Source of the DNA: Baylisascaris procyonis
Lineage: Eukaryota; Nematoda; Chromadorea; Rhabditida; Ascarididae
DNA: 64,000 bases
NCBI GenBank assembly: GCA_037389465.1
Contig: JAZARR010000157.1
Location: 1-64,000, forward strand
Reading direction: 5' to 3'
The number at the start of each line of letters is the position of its first letter. Positions within the stretch are counted from its first letter, which is position 1. This document shows, one piece after another, positions 24,701-34,400 of this stretch. The notes under the pieces were generated by a model. The model saw nothing but the letters and a program-made list of their open reading frames with translations, was not told where the DNA came from and did no database searches. The position numbers and the translations under genes are program-made.

Positions 24701-27700
24701 ATTTCCAGTGCGAAGTGATGAACTCAAACAAGAATTCATCACCACAACAGGGATAACATTCAAAACAAATGCTGTTTCAGTGTGTACCCTCCATATGGCA
24801 AGAACACCGCTAAGGTATGGAGTGACACAAGCAACGAGACATCTCGTCAGGATTGTCGATTGCTACAGAATTCGGTGGAGAAACATTCACCAACGAAGCT
24901 TTTTCCTGGTCAACAACGCTATCTATTCCCCCCATCCCGTTGCGATCGTCATGGTCGTGAATACAACTCAGAAAAGAAGTTTCGAACCTTTTCTCTTCTG
25001 CATCTCTTATCGCTGGAAGAATCACACCTTCATCTCCGAACGCGAAAGCTCCCTTCCTAGCTGGATAACCCTGAGCACTGAGCTGCTTGCCAGTTTGATC
25101 AAAACTGGCAACAACAAAAACATTTCTGAACATCCGCAAAGCGGAGTTCCACCCTTTAAGTTTCCTTCAACAAGCCTCCGTTCGAACAGTTCCGCGCAGT
25201 ACCCTCCCCTCCCCTTCGCCATTTGGGTTCAAAGTAGTGGTGCGAGAAGTCTTTAGTTGAAGTGTTTGAATAATTGCCGAACCGGAAGATTTCTATACAT
25301 ATTCGAGAACAAAAAATTTCCATTACGCCTTTTAAAACCAGATTTTATAAAACCGCACCATTCAGATGCATCTTGCTTCTATGCGTTAAAATGCTCAAAA
25401 AGTCTAAACATTCAACTTTAGCTTTGCGGTAACTATCTCCGTAGAAATAATCTCTGCAATCATATTTCGTCGCAACATGTGAACTCTGATTATACACAGC
25501 TGAAAACTGTAAGATAGGTAGAACGAAAAAGTTTGTGAACGTGTTCTTCTATGCTTAGATGGCTATCCAGGTGAAAATCATAAGTAAATTGGTCTCAAAC
25601 GTAATTACTAAAGTTTAAAGCCATCTTGCAATGACGATAATTTCAACAGAAACCTGCATGGGAATATATGTCAATGCAACAACTATCGTCAGTAATATCA
25701 AAGATGAGAGTTTGAAGCAACAACAAATTATTCACTATTTCACATTTACGTCACGATTAGCCAATGATGCACAATTTCATACAAAGTAGTCAACTATTCC
25801 ACTTGTTGTCTCAAATATAATGAAGGCAAGGTTAGGGCTTTTGGAGAACGATTACTTTCGTATCAATGACTTGCAATCAGTTCAGAGCACGGAATGAACG
25901 TTTATTATGAATCCAGCACCCCCCCCCTTTTTTTTCGAAAGCTTCCTTCAATTAATATCTGTTAGAAGACCGTCAACAAGACAGTTGACGGGCAAGTTAA
26001 CCAAGACGCCTATACGCAACACTGTGGCTGAGTTCTCAACATCGGTCTGAAGCATTTTGGATCAATCACTGACGTTTGACAGGTACAGTTGGAAGCCAAC
26101 TGAACTGCGGCAACCGTTTAATGATGAAGCGCAGAAGATCTCCGCTCAAAGCAGCATTAAACAGCGCCACGCAAAGGCATTCTGATGAGCTTCTCCATCG
26201 CCGCTCCACCCATACCGCTATAGAATATTCGTCCAAAGCACCACAATTCCCCAAGTCACAAATTCAGGACAACCAATAAAAATATAATGGACATGCACAT
26301 TTGGACGGCATTACCTTCCAAACAGATGGGAAGGAGAAAGGGGCAGTAAATTAATAACTCAGTAGAAGCAAATCCGGAAATAAAAGAGGTAAAGATGGAA
26401 AATAAGGCGGCAAAAGCAACCAAGAAGACGACGATAATGAAATTGAACGAATGCAGCCATATCGCGCTAAACAAAGAAGCGATCAATAGATCAAATATGC
26501 CTATCGAACGATTATGGGCAATAGTATTTCGTGCAAGTTGCAAGAGGCACCTATCGACTGAGCCCGGAATGGTTCTCACGCGTGGATCTTTCACTTTTTT
26601 GGCAGCCAAACTGATTCGACGGAAAGAAATAAAAGCACTCACATTTGTAAGAAAACAATTTTATCCATTTTCGAGTTCCCGGCTCCGATACGGGAACAAA
26701 TGAATTTGAAGTCGAAAACCGCGTATCTGCAGTCTTTGAATCCATCGGTGCGTTGCCTAAGGTCGTCAACGAATCGAGAGAACGCTTGCTTGGAATTGTC
26801 CTCATAGTCGTCCACAGTAAGAGCCAACTGCTCTTGCGTCACGGCCGCCTCTACAACCACTTCGCGATCCTAAAACATAATTATGCAAATTGACGATGCA
26901 ATGTTGTGAAAATAGGCATTCATCCATTCCCTACTTCGAGGCCAAATGGCTTCACCGATAAACATGAGACATGGCCGTTTATGGCACAGCAGTAGTAAAC
27001 TGTTATGCTATAACGATCGTGGACAAGTACATGCAAGCGGGTATATCGGCTTAATCCAAAAAGGAATACCTCCAACTTAATAAACGCATTTTTGTCCTAA
27101 TCCCTCACGTACTTGCGCATTCCGATGTTTCATTACTACCCTCTATCATCGCACCATAGTCTATAGGCCATGTCATTAAACTTAGTTCAAAAATAGCTAT
27201 TAGAGCAAACGAAGAGATCACGATACAATCGAAGCATTGGAAAATGTGTAACACGGATCAACTTCAACCTGTAAACGTTAAACGGTAAGCTTTAACCTCA
27301 GTCAGCTCGACAAGCCATTACAAAATTTTTTGGTCAGTAACCACTTTGGCAATTTTAGACTCCTCAGAGCAGCTAAGCCAGCAACCCTTTTAATAGTCTA
27401 TAAACGATTAGACAGTCATACTTGTTCTAAACTCATTCCTAAATCTAAGAAATGCCACAACTTGCTTTCGCTTTAAATGCACTATACGAAATGTTTTCCC
27501 TGTTTAACACCTGGTAAACTACTGTATGAAACAAATGCCATGTTGCCTGTCATATAACATTACAGAAAGTGAAGTCCGAATGAAAAACTGAGTAGTAGTG
27601 TTATATAACAAGTCGATATTGGGGTCTTTTTGAATGCCCTTCTGCAACCTATTTACAAAACGATAAGGTTGAAAAAAAGGTTTCTTACCTCAATTTTGAA

Positions 27701-29721
27701 GATGATATAGCGAAGTTCCTTGCCCTCAGAGAGTCGCTGGAAGGTACGCTGCACTTCGGGATTAACACTAACGCCGGATGTGGACTGAAAAGCAATGATA
27801 TGACTAATGATGATTGTAGATGATGATTTACATAACATGCAACAGTTCATTCCGTATTAGTTAACACAGCACAAATTTAACACATTCTTAGACTATTCAC
27901 CGCACACCAATGCCTTACTGGTCATTAGAGAACTGCGAACAACGAAATGAATAAAATATGCAGCGAAGTTTGTTCTCTTGAAAATGTTTCAATAAAACAT
28001 TTTAATTAAGTGACATTTCTATGAACTTAATGAAAGACTGTGGAAACTACTAGAATAAAAGAAAGGACGAGAGTTAAATGTGAAGAGAAGCGTTCTAAGC
28101 AGCTACAGATCATTAAAACCAATGTTTTCATGAGGGTAATCCATCAAAATAACACTATTTAGCAAGATCGCCATTCTAATGGAATTATGTTCTAATTGTC
28201 CCCTCTTTTTATTCTCCAAAGAACATCGCTCTCGGCGATCACAAAATGACTAAGAGGAATGAAGGAACATGCACTTGTCACTGGCATCTTATAGCGAATG
28301 AAAATACTCTTTCGGGCAATTCGGCACCACATCTATGGCTGTCATTTAGAAAATCAACGCCAGAGTAACTAAAAACTAAGGGCACTTTTAAATTAAAGCC
28401 CTGCTTCTCTTCTTTCGGCGCTAAAATTATTCCCTTCAACAACCTCATTTAAATCTTATCCCGCAACCGAGGGCGTGCGATCCACACATAAGCCCATATG
28501 TGGCGTTACTTTTGAAGGTTGCATATTAAAAGTTGAATGGATCCCCTCTGAAAATTCTAAGACTAAAAATTAAGACGGAAGACAGAAATTTAAAGGCGAT
28601 CTTCTTTTGTCAAAAATGAGAGGTAAGAGAAAAAGAGGCTCATTAAAATTTCAATGGAGGACAAATGACATTAGACCGTCTGCATGAGGCTTCAATAACT
28701 CATCCCGTTGCAGCATTTGCGATTAGCGCATAAAATGCCCCCTAGAATCAATCTGCTTGTTAGAGTGGAAAATGCCTAATGGTGCCATTCGATGAACATT
28801 TCATAATCACTTCCTAGTCATATGTTCAAATCATACCTTTCTAATCATAACAGTGATGCAAAGCCTCAAAAACATCTTAAATCAAAACAAATTTGTAATA
28901 ATAAAAGCTTGAAACATGCTGAAGCAATCAGATACCATGTTTGCTTCTCGGAATATCTAGATGATGGCAATCACGGAATAGAATACGGGTGCCAAGCGAA
29001 AATAAACAGCGAAATAAAACAATTTGTTAAGCCATCGAAAATAGTGAATCTCACATCAAATTATCAATTTACTATAACATAACACAGAGAATGTCGATAG
29101 CACAATTTTACACACAAAATTTCTAATCAAAGCTATGTGACTAATTTTCACCTCAACAATTTGACATATGCGGTTATGGCAAATGGAACAAAAGCAACAG
29201 ATATTTCGGCCGTTCTCTTCAAGCAGTATTTAGCATTACTATTCGCTTCAAGTGAAAAAACAGTCGCTATCAACACATAGCTCACATCATCGCCGCTCAT
29301 TTATAGCTAATTTCGCATAGTCAATAAGAAAAGACCGCTATTTGAGAAGGTTCGATCTACTAATACTATGCAAAACGATACATAAGTGAAGCTAGCATAG
29401 CAATGTATACTTCAAAAATAATGCCCAATTGCAATTTTTTCAGAACAAATTAATTAACGCATTAAATGGGCAATTCATATGCACACCCCACATGACCCTT
29501 CCAACATATACACTGACTAATTTCATTCTAAAGCTGAACTTACCTTCTCGAAGGTCGCTTAATAGTACGGTTTTCGTTGATCCGCACAAAATATTCCATA
29601 GTTATTTCCAAAGATCAGATATCATAAGAGTAGATCAACTCGGTTCATTCTATCCACTAAACTTCAATTATCGTATATATCTGGAAAGAGAAATAGGAAA
29701 CAATAAACTTTTACTAACCAT
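12741..29721 (-). CDS. unc-60: UNC-60B, muscle-type ADF/cofilin isoform
   Basis: An actin-depolymerising factor that binds and severs actin filaments. In C. elegans the B isoform is needed for body-wall muscle thin-filament organisation. Coding exons on the minus strand: the ATG in shared exon 1 (29,719-29,721), then 16,512-16,673, 14,815-14,939 and 12,741-12,909. All have GT-AG borders and join in phase to give 152 residues, the same length as I recall for the C. elegans protein. Diagnostic segments are ASGVKID and LHNKHLHSYIIFRI in exon 2B, ECRYAAVDVEVQVQRQG in 3B, and APVRRRMLYASSVRALK with the tail MSHQRT in the last exon. The ADF-homology actin-binding helix is intact. The last coding exon is a single piece. 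The first intron is about 13 kb and contains all the A exons and the minisatellite. Confidence 0.93.
16121..16288 (-). CDS. Protein-like open block inside an unc-60B intron, unidentified
   Basis: A minus-strand stretch of 55 codons, stop to stop, lies between unc-60 exons 2B and 3B. Its translation contains GFFAFHSDDWMLRYRVDPTA and then GPQPDGLVAEISQQNVAWVF. Tryptophans, charged residues and glycine-proline pairs are mixed in a way that looks protein-like rather than random AT-rich intron. I see no clear acceptor at its 5' side. It may be an exon of a nested gene, an optional exon or a remnant. Family unknown. Confidence 0.25.
   Translation of the reverse strand, partial: FHHFLLVRSGFFAFHSDDWMLRYRVDPTAHIGPQPDGLVAEISQQNVAWVFDFLG
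17048..17471. mobile_element. Foldback (long inverted repeat) element, copy 2
   Basis: Two arms of about 190-225 bp face each other with only a short spacer near 17,285. The left arm contains CAGAGAACAATGGCAGC and CTGCAAACCGCGAACAG. The right arm carries GCGTTCGCGGTTCGCAAC and CCATCGTTCTCTGCAG. It is related to the element at 10.40-10.93 kb. The copy lies in the long first intron of unc-60B. No coding capacity beyond chance frames is visible. Confidence 0.75.
18504..20677. repeat. 53-bp minisatellite, 41 copies, with a 795-bp higher-order period
   Basis: The marker (C/G)TCGAAAGTGGT occurs from 18,535 to 20,655, which is exactly 40 intervals of 53 bp, so the array has no net indel. Units differ by a few substitutions, such as AACATTT, AGCATTT, ATATTT or ACACATTT and TACACC or TATACC. 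Rare variants recur exactly 795 bp (15 units) apart: TCCCTCATTT at 19,151 and 19,946, AAATATTTCC at 19,291 and 20,086, TCTCC at 19,361 and 20,156. Each unit contains the near-perfect palindrome TTTAGTCACTAAA. The first copy, near 18,504, is degenerate. The array lies between unc-60 exons 5A and 2B. Confidence 0.97.
21139..21577. repeat. Inverted 99-bp duplication of an exon-like sequence
   Basis: Positions 21,139-21,237 (minus) and 21,479-21,577 (plus) match at 97 of 99 positions in inverted orientation, 241 bp apart. Both encode SKVKQYIEDTK(I/V)MAPSS followed by RSIEITDRVSR. Similarity ends sharply on both sides. The plus copy sits between an acceptor-like TTCTTTGCAG (ending 21,441) and a donor-like AAAAGTGAGT (near 21,600). 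The minus copy has a CTCTTGCAG acceptor upstream. Both differences change the amino acid. I do not recognise the peptide family. The plus copy overlaps a second open frame that continues to 21,728 with the Cys-rich text LKSECHQHREACTPFWSKVK. Confidence 0.8.
21740..23235. other. Interval between the inverted duplication and unc-60 exon 5A
   Basis: About 1.5 kb of AT-rich DNA that should include the 3' UTR of the UNC-60A transcript. A TTTATT on the plus strand at 22,266-22,271 is one possible polyadenylation signal, but it is almost 1 kb past the stop. I see no other feature. Confidence 0.35.
23236..29721 (-). CDS. unc-60: UNC-60A, non-muscle-type ADF/cofilin isoform
   Basis: An actin-depolymerising factor; in C. 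elegans the A isoform has strong actin-severing activity and acts mostly in embryonic and non-muscle tissue. Coding exons on the minus strand: the ATG of shared exon 1 (29,719-29,721), then 27,689-27,784, 26,643-26,869, 24,518-24,617 and 23,236-23,307. All junctions keep phase and give 165 residues, the same length as I recall for C. elegans UNC-60A. Diagnostic segments are STSGVSVNPEVQ and GKELRYIIFKIE in 2A, VVVEAAVTQEQL and DCRYAVFDFKF in 3A, CPDGASIKKKMVYASSAAA in 4A, and the tail KLTDKYGDH in 5A. No residue expected for the fold is missing. The intron between 3A and 4A holds an unidentified open block at 24.8-25.2 kb. Confidence 0.95.
24810..25222 (-). CDS. Unidentified open block inside the unc-60A intron
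   Basis: In the intron between exons 3A and 4A, about 400 bp have coding-like composition. One minus frame starts at 25,222 with MAKGRGGYCAELFERRLVEG and stops at 25,022. A second overlapping minus frame runs from about 25,139 to 24,810 with the segments VFVVASFDQTGKQLSAQGYP, GAFAFGDEGVILPAIRDAEE and SVVDQEKASLVNVSPPN. The plus strand is also open for 238 codons here (24,540-25,256), overlapping exon 4A in antisense. The two minus frames could be one gene broken by a frameshift or joined by a short intron (TTGTTGTTGCCAG is an acceptor-like site near 25,105). I recognise no family. A nested gene, retrocopy or pseudogene are all possible. Confidence 0.3.
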
Positions 29722-29805
29722 AACGAATTATCGCTGATATAATTGACGAGAAGAGGCTGCCTGACTGTCACTCTTCCAGCGACTTGTAACCCAATTTTAG
29801 ACGGC
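29719..29805 (-). other. unc-60: Shared first exon of unc-60 (5' UTR plus initiator ATG)
   Basis: Exons 2A and 2B both begin directly at the second residue (Ser and Ala), so the start codon must come from an upstream shared exon. At 29,719-29,805 the minus strand has a strong acceptor, ACATATTTCAG, then 84 nt without any other ATG, then ATG immediately followed by the donor GTTAGT. This matches the C. elegans arrangement, where the common exon contributes only the methionine. The acceptor is probably an SL trans-splice site or the end of a 5' UTR intron. A second ATG with a perfect donor, GTAAGT, lies near 40,343 but lacks a good acceptor and is much farther away. Confidence 0.65.
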
Positions 29806-29934
29806 CTGAAATATGTAAACAGTAACCATCACATTGGCCCAACTTCAGGCGATAGCGAACGCTAATTTTACGAATATTTTTTCATCAATTTCCAAAATAC
29901 GCGGAAATAACTGGAAGAACAATAACAGCTGTTA

Positions 29935-30360
29935 CAGTCAATAACTAATAATAATTAATTATTAACTACTATAAAAATATTAATAAAAACAAATAATATT
30001 AATAATAAACATATATATTCAATAATAATTAGTAATCAACAGTTAATAATAATAACGACGATAATAAATAAATAAATAAATAAATAATGACAGCAATGAC
30101 ATACTAATAACACAAGGCAACCGCGATAATAATAGAAGTAAAAATGTCATCAATGATAATAATGGCATTACGATAGTGACAATAATAATAATAATAATAA
30201 AAATGAAAACAGTAAAATAATGAGCTGGTAATTACTGTAATATCAGTAACAAATAACAAAGGTACGATCGATAAATAAAAAAATATTAGTAATAATGCAG
30301 CAAACACTGATAATAACAAAGGGATAAACACTGATAATAATACTATAATAACAACTGGGA
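29935..30360. repeat. AT-rich low-complexity tract of AATA/TAA units
   Basis: About 420 bp dominated by irregular AATAAT, AAATA and ATAATA units, with a cluster of AAATA repeats near 30,065-30,088 and AATAATAAT near 30,180-30,200. It lies just upstream of unc-60 exon 1, where the promoter would be, but I cannot see promoter motifs in it. Confidence 0.8.
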
Positions 30361-31039
30361 CTTATATTCCATGAATCGTACATACGAGTTGAATGAAGAC
30401 CACAGATTAGTGCTTCAAATAAGCCAAATGCTGTTCATCGCGGCAACGATAGAGGAGACTTGAACTCATCAGCGTTCCATAATAATTTAGCGCTGCATCC
30501 GACTCAACTAATAGCGATGCCTCTCGAAAGCCGAGGTTCCCGAATCCAGAGTCAATACGCTCGAAACAACTTGAGGATTCTGAGGTCGCTAATATTGTAA
30601 TGGAAGTTTTGCTTTGAATTATGATGCTGATGAGACATCAGTGTGTGCTGTCTTCGAACGCAAACAGGCGCAAGCAAACGCAATGAGCAAATGAATGAAA
30701 AGAATACAAAACGGTGAAAGTCACACTCATGATACACTCTACTAACATCTAGGTAATAGTCTACTTCTTGGATGATTTCATATTCAACATCCCCTCTATT
30801 CTTGAAATCTATGAAAGCAGTGTGAACGCAGCACCGCTACTATTAAGATCGCCCTGGTTTTGATGTGATTCTGGTGCCGTATTCCACATCGAACCAAGTA
30901 GAGTGGTGACCGTGGCGATATACTACTTTATAGGTTGCCTTTCGAGATACATAGACATTCTAGGATACAATAAATGAAGTTGGTATTGATGAACACACAT
31001 GGGCAACCTCTCGCCTCCTTCCCTCTATCCTCCCCACCG

Positions 31040-31156
31040 TCATTTGGTCGGAGCAAGCTCACGAAGCTTTTGCGGGTTGAGCAGTTCCAGGATGCATCGC
31101 TTGCGCCCCTCCTTCCAACTTCGGGGTAGCGCATTTTCTTCTTCGATTTGCCGCAT
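31040..31156 (-). CDS. 38-codon small open frame, unidentified
   Basis: A minus-strand ATG in a good context (AAAAATG) opens a 38-residue frame. It begins MRQIEEENALPRSWKEGRKR and ends with ELLNPQKLRELAPTK before TGA. An in-frame TAA lies just upstream, so the ATG is the true first start unless it is spliced. The local GC content is higher than in the surroundings and the other frames are open too, so coding status is uncertain. No family recognised. Confidence 0.25.
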   Translation of the reverse strand: MRQIEEENALPRSWKEGRKRCILELLNPQKLRELAPTK

Positions 31157-31417
31157 TTTTTAAAGTTTCCAGGGTGAAGACACTGTCTCCCTTACTCCCT
31201 TACCGTCCACTAATGCCGTTACGTCCACCTATCTGCGTTAACTCTATGAAACTATGTTTCGCGGTCGTTCTCCACTAACTCAGAGATAACTCAGCACTCA
31301 ATATCAGCCGAATTCGAACTAATTTTGCTCACTATTGCAGGTCTTTCTTACTTTATGGTTTGTAGGACACAATGCTTGTACTAGGGTGAAAAAAAAGAAA
31401 ACTTCACGTGAATACAA

Positions 31418-31453
<36 letters not shown>

Positions 31454-34400
31454 CGCTTCCTAATAAAAATAGTGCAATAGGAAAAACAAGTGTACTTATA
31501 TGGAAACTAATAAAGCAATAACATGCATTTCACAGTGATATTTGCAAATAAGGAATGCAAGGATGAGAAACAAATTGCAACGATGAGGAATTATTTGCAA
31601 AGATGATGAATGATCACTTCTCATTTGGTCAAAAAATTCAACTGACGTTTATAACGTCCATAATAAATAATGTTTATAAGGTGCTTAAGAGAATCATATA
31701 AGATAATACATTCACCACTCTGCATCTCAGGTCGAGGGAAAATGTAACATATTATGATATCCCTTAGCATTGGTATATATTAACATATTTACGAGGAATT
31801 ATTTCCTCTAGTCACTTCTTCGCCTCTCAACTTCAACCACTTAGGTGCAGGTTGACCGGTATCATTTGCAGACTGCAACCCAGTTCGTAACTTCAAAGAA
31901 GTTCAAGCGATGCTCCCATCTTTTACGGAACTTGCTATTCATCGAACACAACGATGAAAACTACGATTTTATAGACTAGTTTAAGACAACTCAAATTGCC
32001 CAAAATGTTATGTGGGAGTGCACTCCAAAGACACAGTTCTCGCGAATCCCATTAAGAGCACAACAAGAGCATTGTACAAGCAAGATTGAAACAGAGATAT
32101 CACTGAGGAAGAGAAGCAACAAGAAATAAGTGGCAGAGGAAGCAGTTGACGAGGGAAAAGAAGTTGCATTACTGCGAGGCGGAGCAGCTGGTGTCGGCCA
32201 AGAAACGGTCAACTCACAAACAGTGAACGGATACGCGCTGTAAAATAGCCCTCTCCAATCCACACCACCTTTGATGACTGTATCATCTCTACAAGAGCAA
32301 CGCCACTCGCCCAAGCAACATTCGAAGCACTTGTCAGAAAGCATCGACAAATTGTTCAGGAATGCAAAGGGATGGGGAAACAAGAAACAACCAGCACTAT
32401 GCAAGGATTAGTCATACTAAACCTTCGTATTGCATCCCGAACATCAATTAACAGTGCAAACAGCTTCCAATTACCTTTCTACGCATACATGCAACAAACT
32501 GCAAACATTTCTTGGCAAGATCACCGGAACAGACTACTGAAGAAAGGCTGAAGGGTGCGGGTACATATCTGACCCCTCCCATTGACAAAAATGGCGTGTA
32601 TTGTAAAAACGGTGGTTTTTGCTTATTCAGCCTAGGTAGCATTTTACACTCTCTAGATTTACTCCTGCCAACCCTCTCGATTTTGCACAACGATCGATGC
32701 AATGATGATGCTACCTAGCAGTAGTTACATAGACGTACTGCAACTAAATAAATAAATGCTCTACACATTTATGATGCCACTTAAGCCAACACAAATTATT
32801 CGGCATGTATGTTTAGCACTTGCAGAGTTATATCACACTAGAAGATGGGAGTTGTTTCGTTCCCTAACTCAATTGCATAACGTTGCAAACATTGAAAACC
32901 TTAGAGATAGCCCTTGTGTAAAACGATAGCCCAGCATGTTATTCTTCCTAGAAACATTTCGGATCATCTCGATAAGAAACGTTAAATGAATAAAGGATAG
33001 CGAGCAGAAACGATAGGCGCCCACTGAGCGATCTCGATGGAACTGCAATAGCCGATGGGGGTAAGCGAACGCCGAACCCACAGCCGCACTCGATCGATTA
33101 CACAAAAACAACTCCGTTCAATGATTCAGAGAAAAGATGCAAACACATTCACTGCTAATAATAGAGCAACTGCTAAGAAAATTCCATCCCACAAACTAAT
33201 TTCAAACAATTCTTATACAAATTTTGGCATAAACGCTAGAAATTGTATAACATAATGTTCAATGAAATGATGCTATGATAGAAATTCTTCACACCTGTAC
33301 GAGTCCTATAGCCGATATATTAGCGAAAATGCAAATCATCATATCCTTCTATAAGACTGAGAGTTCTAGAATACTTCCCAGCGACTGGAGAGGAGAAGCA
33401 GTGTATTTTTTTGATAATAGATCCTACAGCTACTTCTTAAGTAGGTCAAATAACTGAACTAATGAATAAACAACAGTGTTTGAAAGACATTTAGACAGTA
33501 TAATTGGTTTAATCTTCTAATATTCAAATGATCGAAAATATATAGTCAAAGAAACGATAAGCACCAGCTAGTGTCGCAAAGGAAAACCGATAATAATTGA
33601 TTATAACAAAAGAAGTTAACTAACAAGTCTAAAAGTAATAAAGGAGAAAATGAATAAACAGATAATTTCGAGACGGGAAGAGTGATACGGAGATTGTGCC
33701 TCCTGCATCCGCGTATTTCTCATAGATGAAGTCTAGGATAAGCAAGCTTCAATGCCCAAAATTGGTGTACGAAATTAGCAAGGAATGGAAATATATCATC
33801 CACAAGGCAATAGAACCTTTCTTTTATTCACTATTTACTAGAAAATCCGTATTTATTCGTTCTTGCAGTAAGTATAGAGATGAGTGAAAACGATAAGAGA
33901 ACATCGTATGTTTACAATGCGGATTCGTAAAGTGTGTGACAAACGACAGAGCAGATGTGTGTAAAAAAAACGAGAATCAATAGTCATCCAAAGCGTCGAT
34001 CGCCCATTATGGCAATGCAATGAACAAAAATGACACCGAGGCAAACCCGTCTTTTTAGTGCCAATCGTATAAAATCACATTTATATATCGGACATTTAGA
34101 TATTAAACGCCGAGTTCATTCATTTACAGATTAATTACTTGCATATTTTAGCATATCTATTCAGCCAGATGAAACACTACAAATTACCACAGGTTTTCTG
34201 CAACTCATTAAATACGCAGTAATCATAGCATGAAATCGATTCAGGTGTCAACGATAACTTCCTCCTGAACGAAGAGGTGAAGAGAGGATTTGTTGATGAG
34301 AAGGAGGAACAAGAAATAAGAAACGATCAAAAATAGGAAAAATCTCTAATATTCCGAAAGCAGTTCTGGTGAGCATTTCAAAAAATATATAACAGCGTTT

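Noticed and set aside
29544..29599. Minus-strand ATG block MEYFVRINENRTIKRPSR with donor GTAAGT, as unc-60 exon 1
   Set aside because: It ends with two extra bases, so splicing to exon 2A or 2B would break the frame. The ATG-donor exon at 29,719-29,805 keeps it.
31037..31130. Plus-strand text FGRSKLTKLLRVEQF resembling a kinesin motor motif
   Set aside because: The similarity is limited to SKLTKLL. The following DSLGG-type sequence is absent, the frame stops soon, and there is no acceptor.
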